Below are positions 8,450-17,753 of a stretch of DNA of 64,000 bases, one piece after another; within the stretch, counting starts at the first letter, position 1; each line of letters starts with the position of its first letter. The DNA lies in assembly GCF_005938385.1 (NCBI RefSeq), contig NZ_VCRA01000002.1, forward strand, positions 62,001-126,000, written 5' to 3'. A model generated the notes under the pieces. That model ran no database searches. It saw nothing but the letters and a program-made list of their open reading frames with translations, and was not told the DNA's origin. Source of the DNA: Paenibacillus mesophilus. GTDB lineage: Bacteria; Bacillota; Bacilli; Paenibacillales; NBRC-103111. Both the position numbers and the translations under genes were made by a program.

Positions 8450-9211
8450 ATGAGTTTAGGTCAAGGGATGAACGTGTTATGGTTTGGAGCGAAGGGTGAC
8501 GGGGTGTCGGACGATTCCGACATCGTCAACGGCGTCTTGCAGTAGTTCGCGAACGTATACTTGCCTCCCGAGCGGACATACCGCATTACGAAGCCGCTGG
8601 TCGACCCCGACGGTAAATCGCTTGTTTCTTCAGGAAACGGCGCGACGATCAAAATGACAACGGTAAACGTGGCCGGGATCGAGGTCGGTCACCAATCCGC
8701 CGTAGAGACGCTGACCATACTGATCTGCGGCGGGTAATACCGCCGAGTCGGCTTGCGCGATCAAAATCCGAACGAGCCCGCTATCGACGCGGGCCCGAAT
8801 CCGGGACATCGGCATCAGGGGGACCGATTTTACGAGCAATGGAATCTGCATCAAGGATACGCAAAACTACGTCGCTTTTACAGTTATTGAGAACATCTAT
8901 TGCGACCGGCTGAAGACGGCCGTACGGTTCGAGATGACCCTGCCCGCCTATGCGAACGGGACGATTTTGAACAATATCGTCATTCGCTCGACGAAGCGCG
9001 GCTTTTACTTCGATAAAGGCTCGGAAGCGAATGTAGTGAACAATGTGCATTGGAATTCCGGCAGCGAGTCGATCGAGTCATTTATGCCGAATCCAACTAC
9101 AATCAGTGGAACGGCTGGTATTACTACTTGGGCGTTTTCTTGACAGAGGTCCACAGCGAAATATCCCATACTTGCTGGGGTTATTCGATTTTCAAAAATC
9201 GGCTTAGATGA
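8450..9211 (+). pseudogene. decayed pectate-lyase-superfamily (right-handed beta-helix) gene
   Basis: A gene remnant that can be followed through three lesions. It starts at an ATG after CGAGGAGGAGG and reads VLWFGAKGDGVSDDSD, the typical N-terminal motif of the Pectate_lyase_3 family (PF12708). A TAG stops it at 8543-8545, but the same frame continues (VYLPPERTYRITKPLVDPDG) to TAA at 8735-8737. A shift of frame near 8735 then restores beta-helix-like sequence (RDIGIRGTDFTSNGICIKD, later VNNVHWNSGSESIE). A third shift near 9085 continues to TGA at 9209-9211. The intact family members are sugar-chain lyases, hydrolases or phage tailspikes. It lies directly before the phage-like chimera, which suggests that the region was rearranged. 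Confidence 0.75.
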
Positions 9212-9223
9212 GGAGGATAAATA

Positions 9224-11941
9224 ATGACAGGCGCAATTTTAACAGCAATTGGCAAAGCAAAATTAGCCAGTGCAACCTCTGAAAATCAGCTTGAGATTAC
9301 ACATGTCGCCGTTGGTGATGGCAATGGCTCATATCCTGTTTTGACTGAAAATAGGGTGACATTGGCTAACGAAGTTTGGCGTGGTACTGCTTCTACTCCA
9401 ATTCGTGATTCGCAAGCAACAAATACATTGATGTTTGAGTCGGTTATTCCACCGGATGTTGGCGGCTTTACCATTCGAGAGATTGCTGTTTTTGACAGTA
9501 CAGGTGCAATGATTGCAATCGGGCATGTTGACCCTGTACAGCAAAAATTACTACCGAAGCAGTCAACTGGCATCAATATGACCGTACGTATCATTATCGC
9601 ACTGGCAAATGCTGCTGAAACAAAGTTTATTTTACAAACAGAAAAGATGGAGTGGCAAGCGGGGAAAGGTATGGAACAGGAATGGCCGGAGGAGCCGGTC
9701 ACCCATGTAAGCCGCAGAAAGCTGCTGACGGCCTTCGGCATGGCCGGTGCGGCCTTTGCCGCGGGCAGCATACTCCCGGGATCGTTAACGGCTTACGGGA
9801 AAGAGGGTTTATCGGTTGCCGGTACCGTATACGAAGGGGCTAACGGCAAGGACAAAATTCCCCCGGGAATAGCGGCGAATCTTGAGCTTGTAACCCATAA
9901 CGAACTGGCAGGTCGTGATATGGCTGGAGCGCATCCAGCGAGCGCGATTTTGGATTCAAGCGGGTTATCACAGCAGCAGGTTAATGATTACAATCGCTAT
10001 GTTGATTCCATCTCCGACATGCTGGCCATAATTTCACCGCAAAATGGTATGCGTGTTGCTGTAAAAGGTTATCATTCACCCGACACTTTTATTGAACTTA
10101 ATCCATATAAGGGTGGTGGTGATTTTATTTGGGATGCTGCAAGTACATCTACAGCAAATGGCGGTACAGTTTTTCAAGTTTCCGGAATTGCTACCGGTCG
10201 ATGGATTCGCTTAGATTGCTCTGAAGTTACTGTAGAGATGTTCGGCTCAAAAGGTGATGGTGTCTACGATGATCGACCTTCATTCCAAGCTGCTATTAAC
10301 TACCTGCACGGGCGTGGTGGCGGTGAGTTAGTTGTTCCAAAGCCTATAGTAGAGTACCGCTGGAAATCCTATGATGCCGCAAACTCCGCATGTTTAGTTA
10401 TTCCTGCGCCAACACGAAGCATTTACTTAGATCCTATCTCTATTCGTGGTACGGCTAACTTAACGTCTATTAAAGTGGATTTAGGCACAGGTGTTACGAT
10501 CGAAGCCGCAATTCTATTGAAAGGCGGTGGTCTGTATAAGAAATTTGAAAACTTATCGGTATGGGGTGGGGCAACCGCAACAGCTCCAAACTGTAATTAT
10601 GTTCTTAAAGGTTCAGACGCCTATTACCCGAATATGGCTATTCGCCAATGCCAATTCTATGTTGCAAAGAAAGACTGTGTTCGTCTAGCAACCTTTGTGA
10701 CATTGCTTGAGCAGCTTCAAACGGCTTATTCTCCACGTGGAATTGTTATCGCAGGAACCGGGGTTAATGATTCAGGTGTATGTACTTCTGTGACATTAAA
10801 TAGTTGTTATGCTTTAAACCATACAGAGTTCGGTTACTGGTTCGGCGAGTCAACCTATATGACTTTCAACTCATGCGCAGCAGATCACATCATTAATGAC
10901 ACGGGTAATGGTGTAGTAGCTTATCCGTACTATATTGATATTGCTCGAGGTGTAGCCCTTAATGGTTGCGGTGCTGAAAGTTCTACTCGCATTATGAAAG
11001 TCCGTGTTGCACAAGGGCTGAATATTAATGGATTTATGACATTATCAATCGGCAACGCCACAACTCCGCCAGACCACTTAATACGAATTGACGGCGGTTC
11101 TTCTACCACAATCTCAGGGTTATGGAATCATAATAAGAAGGGTGCGACTTATGTATTATCGCTGGGGAATACATTCTCTGCTGAAAGCGTCACCATTCTT
11201 GATCAGAGTATTTTTGCTACAGAAGTGACTTATTCATCGAATTGGCGATTTGAAAATCCTATCAGATTCATATTGAATGACTTTTCTAAAAAGACACAGG
11301 ATAACACTTTAACAAACACAGGTAATGCCACAACAAACACGACTAATTTAGCAAATTTAACAAAATTAGCTTACGATACTGAGTTAGTTCATGATGTAAT
11401 TATTCGATTACCGTCAGGAGATTACGAAATAAACGGAACCGTTTATTTGTGTAATTCAAAAACCCGTGGTGTTGGTAGAGTTCGCTTAATTGGCCATGCA
11501 GATGGAACAAGCAGAATTGTGTTTTCCGGTAATGGGGGGATTTCATTTGGAATTCCAAGCCAACTATCCAGTGTTGACTTCACTGTGGAAAATGTAGAGC
11601 TTTACTTAGGACCTGCGATTAATGTTAGTAATAAAGGTGTATTGTTCTATAAAGCAAATGTAGCATTTACAAATGCAAAAATTACATCAGACGATGGGGC
11701 TAAACAATACTATTCTGCCGGTCAAGCGACGTTAGCTTTGGATAATAACTCAAGAATAACGACGCCGCTGTTTGGTGCAATCGAGGTTGCTTACAGTTAT
11801 AAAGCTACTGCCGCTCCAACGAACAGCACAAAATTGCCAGCAGGAACTATATTTAAAGCGTCTGACCCTAATGCAACTCGCATCGGTTGGATTAATACAG
11901 CAGACAATGGTGCAAACTGGCTTCCTATGGTAGTTACTTAA
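9224..11941 (+). CDS. chimeric tail-fibre / Tat-signal / tailspike beta-helix protein
   Basis: A 905-residue protein built from three parts. Residues 1-145 resemble the N-terminal domain of phage tail-collar fibres (MTGAILTAIGKAKLASAT start, GGFTIREIAVFD). Residues about 150-225 are host-like and GC-rich, and contain a twin-arginine signal, SRRKLLTAFGMAGAAFAAG. From about 230 onward comes tailspike-like sequence (RDMAGAHPASAILDSSG, then FGSKGDGVYDDRPSFQAA, the Pectate_lyase_3 motif) and a long beta-helix ending in a compact LPAGTIFKASDPNATRIGW segment. The outer parts are clearly AT-rich compared with their neighbours, a sign of transfer. GGAGG precedes the ATG at 9224. An ATG at 9671, after GGGGAAAGG, would give a 756-residue form with the Tat signal at its N-terminus. 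Tailspikes of this kind cut surface polysaccharides; activity here is inferred. Confidence 0.75.
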   Translation: MTGAILTAIGKAKLASATSENQLEITHVAVGDGNGSYPVLTENRVTLANEVWRGTASTPIRDSQATNTLMFESVIPPDVGGFTIREIAVFDSTGAMIAIGHVDPVQQKLLPKQSTGINMTVRIIIALANAAETKFILQTEKMEWQAGKGMEQEWPEEPVTHVSRRKLLTAFGMAGAAFAAGSILPGSLTAYGKEGLSVAGTVYEGANGKDKIPPGIAANLELVTHNELAGRDMAGAHPASAILDSSGLSQQQVNDYNRYVDSISDMLAIISPQNGMRVAVKGYHSPDTFIELNPYKGGGDFIWDAASTSTANGGTVFQVSGIATGRWIRLDCSEVTVEMFGSKGDGVYDDRPSFQAAINYLHGRGGGELVVPKPIVEYRWKSYDAANSACLVIPAPTRSIYLDPISIRGTANLTSIKVDLGTGVTIEAAILLKGGGLYKKFENLSVWGGATATAPNCNYVLKGSDAYYPNMAIRQCQFYVAKKDCVRLATFVTLLEQLQTAYSPRGIVIAGTGVNDSGVCTSVTLNSCYALNHTEFGYWFGESTYMTFNSCAADHIINDTGNGVVAYPYYIDIARGVALNGCGAESSTRIMKVRVAQGLNINGFMTLSIGNATTPPDHLIRIDGGSSTTISGLWNHNKKGATYVLSLGNTFSAESVTILDQSIFATEVTYSSNWRFENPIRFILNDFSKKTQDNTLTNTGNATTNTTNLANLTKLAYDTELVHDVIIRLPSGDYEINGTVYLCNSKTRGVGRVRLIGHADGTSRIVFSGNGGISFGIPSQLSSVDFTVENVELYLGPAINVSNKGVLFYKANVAFTNAKITSDDGAKQYYSAGQATLALDNNSRITTPLFGAIEVAYSYKATAAPTNSTKLPAGTIFKASDPNATRIGWINTADNGANWLPMVVT

Positions 11942-11945
11942 GATG

Positions 11946-11967
11946 AAGCCCTTCGGGGCTTTATTAA
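11946..11967 (+). terminator. rho-independent terminator of the chimera
   Basis: A perfect 6-bp stem, AAGCCC with GGGCTT, closed by a TTCG tetraloop and followed by TATT. It begins five bases after the stop codon. It is likely the 3' end of the imported segment. Confidence 0.75.
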
Positions 11968-12109
11968 ATCCATTGCGGGCATCGACGTATGCTGTATGTC
12001 GGCGATATCCTTTCCCAGCGAGGCTACGTCCTGCGCTTTATTGTTGATAGCGGCAAACGGCGAGTAAGAATGGATACAAGAATAGTCGTCGTAAAAAGGA
12101 TGTCCGAGG

Positions 12110-13006
12110 ATGAATTCCAAATTATATAAAGAGCCTATACCGTATCAGGATAATATGCTCAGCATAAAAATTATTCAGCAGGTTAAGCCTTTTTTCTCGG
12201 CGCCTCCGGGAAGCAAGCAGCACTACCACAAAGAGATTGAAATGTTGTATGTTCAAGAAGGCTGCTTGGAAATGGGCATACAAGACGAACATCACAGACT
12301 TGAGCCCGGGGATATATTGCTGATCGGTTCGTCCCAACCGCATATTACCAAAGGTGTAGCTTCAGAAAGAACGGTTTACTTGACTCTGCATTTCGATCTC
12401 CAGCCTTACTACGATCCCAGCATGTTGGTACATTACAGGTATTTCGCCGAAATTGACAGCCCTTTAAGTCACGTTAATGAAATGTTTCGACAACATGCAA
12501 AATTGCGCAACGATATCGGCCGGGCTGTTCTGGACATTCATCGGGAGATGGAGAGCCGCTCAAGAGGTTACAATATGGCCGTCAGTCTCCTTGTGAAACA
12601 GATACTTCTGACCATTTTGCGAAGCGATTCGGACGAAGCGGCTCGCAGTTACGAACGTCTCCCCGTTTATCCCCTTCATTTGGTGCTTGAATATGTGGAG
12701 AGCCACCTGAAGGATAAAATCGAAATGGAAACAATCAGCAAGATGATGAACTTGAGCTACTCCTATTTTTCCAAATACTTCAAAAGGGTTATGGGACTTT
12801 CCTTTATCGAATATGTTAATATCCGAAGAATCAAACAGGCCGAGCGCCTCCTTCTGACCAAGGACGGCAGTATTGCCGCCATAGCCGAACAAGTCGGAAT
12901 CACGAATATCGCTCACTTCTATGAATTGTTCAAACGCTACAACCGTTGTTCCCCGAAAGAATACGCCCAGAAGCTGGCATCGTCGTGCTCTCCGACGAAC
13001 GATTGA
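12110..13006 (+). CDS. AraC family transcriptional regulator
   Basis: A 298-residue regulator with an N-terminal cupin sensor (QHYHKEIEMLYVQEG, LEPGDILLIGSSQPH) and a C-terminal AraC DNA-binding domain. The helix-turn-helix units are around ISKMMNLSYSYFSKYFKRVM and IAAIAEQVGITNIAHFYELF, followed by RCSPKEYAQK. The start has AAAAAGGA nine bases upstream. It precedes binding-protein paralog 4 by 283 bp in the same direction, and the alpha-galactosidase is convergent after that, so these two genes are its likely targets. The ligand is unknown. The 140 bp before it, back to the chimera's terminator, hold no clear gene. Confidence 0.87.
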   Translation: MNSKLYKEPIPYQDNMLSIKIIQQVKPFFSAPPGSKQHYHKEIEMLYVQEGCLEMGIQDEHHRLEPGDILLIGSSQPHITKGVASERTVYLTLHFDLQPYYDPSMLVHYRYFAEIDSPLSHVNEMFRQHAKLRNDIGRAVLDIHREMESRSRGYNMAVSLLVKQILLTILRSDSDEAARSYERLPVYPLHLVLEYVESHLKDKIEMETISKMMNLSYSYFSKYFKRVMGLSFIEYVNIRRIKQAERLLLTKDGSIAAIAEQVGITNIAHFYELFKRYNRCSPKEYAQKLASSCSPTND

Positions 13007-13289
13007 ACGGACGGGGACTTTCCGCAAATTTCATGATACGAAACGAACCTTCATTCCTTCTTTGGCGGAGGAATCGGAGGTTCTTTTTCTTGATAGAGGC
13101 GATCGAATACAAGAAGTTAGTCGATCAAGGCAGCTGCGATCAAAACAAAAATGGATAAGAAGTGGACAAAAGCTGCAATATCCAAAACTAGCGAAAGACT
13201 TTATTATGGCTTTAACCGGTATTCGTAAGTGCAATGGGCGCCCTAACGTGCAAGCGTTTCAACTATACCAATCGGGGAGAGATAATTAA

Positions 13290-14618
13290 ATGGTCAAATT
13301 ACGCATCGTTTCTTTTATGGCTGCCCTTTTAGTAATGCCAAGCCTACTGATCGCCTGCAGTCAAAACGGAGAAAACGGCAAGAAAAGCCAGAACGGGGAC
13401 GGCCAACAGACTGTGCAAAAGACGGAATACAAAGGGGGCCCGGCTGAGCTTCTGGTACTCGATGTAAACACCGGTACGACAGACGAACAGTTCAAAAAAT
13501 TTTTTGTCGATCCGGTTAAAGCCAAATATCCGCAAATCAATCTGGTTCAAACGCGCGACCCGCTAGACAAGCTGCTTGCAGCAGGTACGCCGCCCGATAT
13601 GGTACTGGTCAGCAACCCTGCCTTGGCGACCATACTCGAGGCCGATATCCCGGAAGATTTGACGGCGATGGTCAAAACATACGGCATCGATCTCGGCCGG
13701 ATGGATCAAGCCGTTGTCCAACAAATGATGAAGCTTGGCGATCAGAAGGCGTTTTACGGGATGCCGTTCGCCATGAACTACGGAGCGACGGTGTATAACA
13801 AAGATATATTCGATAAGTTCGGGGTTTCATATCCGAAAGAAGTCATGACTTACGAAGAGATGTTGGAGATGGGAAAAAAACTGACCCGCGCCGACGGCGG
13901 TACGGATTATATCGGCGTCATGCCGCCCGACCTGAGACAGATGTACTGGCAATACGGCTTGCCCGTGTTCGATAAAACGAAAGGGAAGGCGTCCTTCACC
14001 TCGGATAAGCACGCTCAGGTATTTGCGCTGCTCAAGCAGTTTTACTCCATTCCGGGCTATGTACAGGATGGAAAATACAGACACTCGACCGACCTGTTCT
14101 TCAAGGAGCAGCGGATGGCCATGTTCCCGAACTTGATTGCCGCCTTTAACATTTTTTTCACCAACGCGGGAACGAAAGATGCGTTCAAATGGGACCTGGC
14201 CGCCTTCCCGAGCTACAGCGATCGGCAAGGAGCCGGGCTGGTCGTCGACTTCCATATGGCGGTCGTCAACAAATCGGGCAAAAACAAGGAGGCGGCTTAT
14301 CAAGTATTGCTCGGCCTGGTGAGCGAGAACGTGCAGACGATGCTCAGCAAAGCCGGACGGTTGTCCGTCCTGAACGACCCGGGCATCCGAAATGTATACG
14401 GGTCGGACAGCGATTTGTTTAAAGGGAAAAATTTGCAGGCGATCTTCAAAGTAACCCCGTCGCTGTTGCCGGAAGCATCCAAGTACGATCCAAAAATCAA
14501 CGGCTTGCTGAACGAGGAAGTAACGAAGAGCGTCGTTATTGACGGAATCGATATCAATACGGCATTGCGAAACGGCGAAGAGAAAGCAAACAAAGAAGTA
14601 GTGAATGTTCTCAAGTAG
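13290..14618 (+). CDS. lipoprotein, extracellular solute-binding protein family 1 (paralog 4)
   Basis: A 442-residue secreted binding protein. Its signal peptide ends in the lipobox LLIAC, followed by a Gly/Asn/Lys-rich linker. The shared block YNKDIFDKFGVSYP and TYEEMLEMGKKLTRADGG lies near residue 170, and the shared C-terminal helix is NTALRNGEEKANKEV. GGGGAGAG precedes the ATG. It follows an AraC gene and is convergent with an alpha-galactosidase, so a galactoside or a related sugar is a possible ligand; this rests on context only. As with the other three copies, no ABC permease or ATPase gene is adjacent. Confidence 0.85.
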   Translation: MVKLRIVSFMAALLVMPSLLIACSQNGENGKKSQNGDGQQTVQKTEYKGGPAELLVLDVNTGTTDEQFKKFFVDPVKAKYPQINLVQTRDPLDKLLAAGTPPDMVLVSNPALATILEADIPEDLTAMVKTYGIDLGRMDQAVVQQMMKLGDQKAFYGMPFAMNYGATVYNKDIFDKFGVSYPKEVMTYEEMLEMGKKLTRADGGTDYIGVMPPDLRQMYWQYGLPVFDKTKGKASFTSDKHAQVFALLKQFYSIPGYVQDGKYRHSTDLFFKEQRMAMFPNLIAAFNIFFTNAGTKDAFKWDLAAFPSYSDRQGAGLVVDFHMAVVNKSGKNKEAAYQVLLGLVSENVQTMLSKAGRLSVLNDPGIRNVYGSDSDLFKGKNLQAIFKVTPSLLPEASKYDPKINGLLNEEVTKSVVIDGIDINTALRNGEEKANKEVVNVLK

Positions 14619-14782
14619 ATCTACCCATTACCCCACCTACGAGGGCGGTTCCAGAAATAACTTAGCGACCGCTCTCCGGTGGAATACCGGAAAACGATCG
14701 CCGCATGAGCGCTCTTTTTTTCTCTGCCTGCTTGACGGGGATATGACCATCGGAACGTTTCCCGGCAGCCTCATTTATTTTT

Positions 14783-17188
14783 TCATTCCAAAATGACCCT
14801 CTCTTCCCCGACATGCAGCAAGTTGTGAAATTCCGCTTCGTCTTCCGGTTCGAAATCAATGCGCCAAGTGAGTGTCTCTGTTCGAAACGCCAAAGGTTTG
14901 AGGACAATTAAGCTTTTATCCATTGGGACTTTTGCGGTTTGAAGCCCTTCATATTGAACGGGCTTCCACCCTTTCGGAAGCTTCAAGAACAAATTCCCTG
15001 CTTCCCCTTTTGGCCGGATGCATACGCCGCTCAAATAGCGTTTGTTCGGATTCCACTCAAGCTGTTCGATTTCGACCCCTCCTTGGGTTACATGCATATC
15101 GGTCCCTATCAGCCAAGGATGCGGCCTCGACCTGGCTATTCGAAATACCCGGATATGATGGGGGGGCACCTCGACTTCGAGACGGTCTTTTATTTCACCC
15201 AAATACATCTCGTTCCAAAAATCAAACACGGTGTAGGCAGGGCCGTGTTCCAACCCAAGTTTGTCCAGCGAGAGCTCCATTTTTACAGTCCTAGGTTCGG
15301 TATTCAAGACGCCGATAACGTTCCATTCGTCCCAGCCCTTCTCGACCTTCAAATTGAACATTTTGGGCCAATCCGGGTATACGGCGTCAAACAAGTCTGC
15401 CGGTTTTGCCATCTTGTTGTATGGCGGAAGCGCCTTCTTGATAAGCGCAAGCCGTTCTTCGCCAATGGTCGAAATATCGTCCCCGAGCATCACGGGACCG
15501 CCTGACAAAGCAAACATGCTGACCGTGATAATCGCTTCGTTCAAAGGAATAGGCTTATCGATGGTCATCACATTGAAAGCGTCGTTATAATATAACTTCC
15601 GATCCGTAAAATAAGTGTTGGCCATTGTGGTCGATACGGTTCGAATCAAATTCCACGCATTGATCGTATACATGGCAGGGTATTCATTCATCCCTTTTAT
15701 AAGCGGACGTCCTTCACCGCAATCGGGGGCAACCCTTACAGCATCGACACAACCGATGTTTTGGAATGTTGTTCCGGTCGAAGACAAAATATACGCATCT
15801 TCGCCTGCAGCTTCCCGGATCGTTTTCAAAGCCTCTCTGTACACTTCGGGACCTTTCACCTTGGAGCGGTCGAAATATTCATCATAGAGGAAGTGTCCCG
15901 GGGTCGAGCCCGATCCCGCATAAAGAAAATCGATCATATAGTACCTGATCCCCAGCTTCTGGTAAAATTCAAAGGTTCGCTTCAAAAAGTCAACCGTATC
16001 GGGATGACTTCCATCCAGGCAGTAGAAGTTAACCCGTTCGTCAGGCGGCAAATCGCCGGACTTCCCGAACCTCCACCTGGAATTGCATTTGACGAACTCT
16101 CCTTGCCTTTTTAACAGATGATGCTTGTGTTCTTCAAATAGGGGACTCAACTTGTCCGGTATCCAGAAAGGAGCGATCCAAAAGCCAAGACGTTGCCCGT
16201 TTTTCGCCAATTTGGAAACAAGCCATTCGAAATCGTGGGGGAACGTCGTTTTGTTAAATGCTGTCCAGTTTCCCGGCAGCATGTGCTTTAAATTGCCGAT
16301 GCTTACCCAGAAATTCGTGACATCAAACCCTTCGAGTCTCGTTTGGATGGCGGCGGAATTCTCCAGCACAAGTTCTTCGTACGTTTGTTGGGTAAAACCG
16401 TCCCTCCATGTCCATCCTCCGAGCCAGCCGACGGACGGTTTCGGGGCTATCCGGGGCTTGTAATATTGCCCCACCTTCGTTGCCCAATTTTCCAAAGACG
16501 CATAAGGATCGTATGACCAATCGCACCCGATCGTTTCGGACTCGATTTCCTGATCCGGCTGAAGCTCATAATCATCAAAGTCGCAGAAACCATCAACATG
16601 AATCTTGTTGTGGGACGTGCTGTATGCAATCTCCGTATTGATTCTGTCAAAGGTCATAAAGCTGCAGTTGAATGCAAGTTTGTGGGACCGATTATACAGC
16701 AAACCGACCGTTTTGCTCCGGTGACAGTTGTTTTCAGAATAAAGCTTTTTCACAACATTATCGGTTACCCAGGCCGTTTGACAAAGCACCACCGTTTCCT
16801 CGGCTCCCTCGCCAAGATCAATATTGCCGCTCTCGTGCAATAAATGGCATTTTCCGAGCTTAATGGCTGTTTTCCCAACATTTTTGATCCGGGCTTTTAT
16901 GGTCAAGAAGCTTTCCTCTTCATATAACCGGAACGAGATCGCAAACTTCTTCCCCGTACCTGAGGCGCCACAATCGGCAACAAGTTCCGAGTATCGTCCG
17001 TGCAAGTCTTCGCCTTGCGTCATTTCGACCGAATCGGTTTTCTCCAGACAGCGGATCTGGGAGCCATCTACTTCCCATACGAGCGAAAAGGATTCCATGA
17101 CCAAGCGTTGGTCTGCTGTCCATGACCATGTTCCTGCAACGGAATCAAATGAAATTGCTCCGAATTTGTTACTTAACGGATATAACAT
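14783..17188 (-). CDS. alpha-galactosidase-like glycoside hydrolase (GH36 type)
   Basis: An 801-residue enzyme, the usual length for family GH36. An N-terminal beta-sandwich region is followed by a barrel carrying WLGGWTWRDGF, RLGFWIAPFWIP, and IRYYMIDFLYAGSGS, where the Asp after YYMI is the likely nucleophile. A beta-sheet domain ends the protein. Such enzymes release alpha-galactose from oligosaccharides; a closely related activity on another alpha-linked sugar cannot be excluded. No signal peptide is visible, so it is probably cytoplasmic. I place the start at the ATG at 17188 because AGAGGTG lies nine bases upstream; a GTG at 17200 would consume that ribosome site. It is convergent with binding-protein paralog 4. 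Confidence 0.8.
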   Translation of the reverse strand: MLYPLSNKFGAISFDSVAGTWSWTADQRLVMESFSLVWEVDGSQIRCLEKTDSVEMTQGEDLHGRYSELVADCGASGTGKKFAISFRLYEEESFLTIKARIKNVGKTAIKLGKCHLLHESGNIDLGEGAEETVVLCQTAWVTDNVVKKLYSENNCHRSKTVGLLYNRSHKLAFNCSFMTFDRINTEIAYSTSHNKIHVDGFCDFDDYELQPDQEIESETIGCDWSYDPYASLENWATKVGQYYKPRIAPKPSVGWLGGWTWRDGFTQQTYEELVLENSAAIQTRLEGFDVTNFWVSIGNLKHMLPGNWTAFNKTTFPHDFEWLVSKLAKNGQRLGFWIAPFWIPDKLSPLFEEHKHHLLKRQGEFVKCNSRWRFGKSGDLPPDERVNFYCLDGSHPDTVDFLKRTFEFYQKLGIRYYMIDFLYAGSGSTPGHFLYDEYFDRSKVKGPEVYREALKTIREAAGEDAYILSSTGTTFQNIGCVDAVRVAPDCGEGRPLIKGMNEYPAMYTINAWNLIRTVSTTMANTYFTDRKLYYNDAFNVMTIDKPIPLNEAIITVSMFALSGGPVMLGDDISTIGEERLALIKKALPPYNKMAKPADLFDAVYPDWPKMFNLKVEKGWDEWNVIGVLNTEPRTVKMELSLDKLGLEHGPAYTVFDFWNEMYLGEIKDRLEVEVPPHHIRVFRIARSRPHPWLIGTDMHVTQGGVEIEQLEWNPNKRYLSGVCIRPKGEAGNLFLKLPKGWKPVQYEGLQTAKVPMDKSLIVLKPLAFRTETLTWRIDFEPEDEAEFHNLLHVGEERVILE

Positions 17189-17324
17189 GCCTGTATACAC
17201 CTCTATGTTTTTTTATGGTTTTTGCGATGGAAGGGCGCGCGGTTTACCGCCTGCGATGACTGTAAGGCATTTCGGTCGATCTCCTTCTTGTTGCTGCATG
17301 ACGCCCTCCTATTTTCTTTATTGA

Positions 17325-17376
17325 TTCAGAAAGTTTAACTTCGCTAAAGCGTTAAAGCGAAGTGCGAGTTTCTGAA
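17325..17376. repeat. bulged hairpin repeat, copy 1
   Basis: Outer arms TTCAGAAA (17325-17332) and TTTCTGAA (17369-17376), and inner arms ACTTCGCT and AGCGAAGT (17356-17363), form one long interrupted hairpin. A 22-base stretch at 17329-17350 is identical to 17514-17535 in the second copy. Confidence 0.8.
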
Positions 17377-17397
17377 CCAAGAAAAACTTCCGGTGTT

Positions 17398-17455
17398 CGG
17401 GGTCCCCGAAAAGTACCTGGCGTAATCTTCGAAGGATAGCGTCACTTTTTGGGGT
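17398..17455. repeat. GGGGTCCCC stem-loop element, copy 1
   Basis: Begins CGGGGTCCCCG. CCCCGAAAAGT (17404-17414) can pair along its full 11 bases with ACTTTTTGGGG (17444-17454), enclosing about 29 bases. A related element is at 41912-41969, and the base differences between the copies preserve pairing. Confidence 0.7.
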
Positions 17456-17510
17456 GAGAGTAGCGGTCGCTCATCTTTGAAGTACGTCGATAGACGTTTT
17501 TCTTAACGAT

Positions 17511-17560
17511 AAGGAAAGTTTAACTTCGCTAAAGCACTAAAGCGAAGAGAAGCTTTCCTT
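17511..17560. repeat. bulged hairpin repeat, copy 2
   Basis: Outer arms AAGGAAAG and CTTTCCTT, inner arms CTTCGCT and AGCGAAG. It has the same plan and the same 22-base core as copy 1 at 17325-17376, but with different outer arms that still pair with each other. Confidence 0.8.
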
Positions 17561-17753
17561 ACCAAGAATAAGCTACCGCTAAAACACGAATGCACATCAT
17601 CGAAAGGCTTCGATCAGAAGCTTTTCTTATATTATCTCTTGCCGTACAGTGCGGAAACAGCACATATCGTCTGCTTTTATTGTCATATTGTCTTTGCTTC
17701 TCAGTGTGTGACTGCGTGCACGTTTTTCAACAATAAAGGCGTACATTGCCCAC

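Noticed and set aside
9224..11941. A prophage
   Set aside because: Only one phage-like gene is present. No integrase, capsid, portal, terminase or attachment-site repeats are seen around it.
11938..12120. 60-codon minus-strand frame between the chimera and the AraC gene
   Set aside because: It covers the terminator and the AraC start, and has no ribosome site or family match.
13248..13262. Catabolite-response (cre) site before binding-protein paralog 4
   Set aside because: TGCAAGCGTTTCAA resembles cre, but its two half-sites are one base too close and the symmetry fails at two positions.
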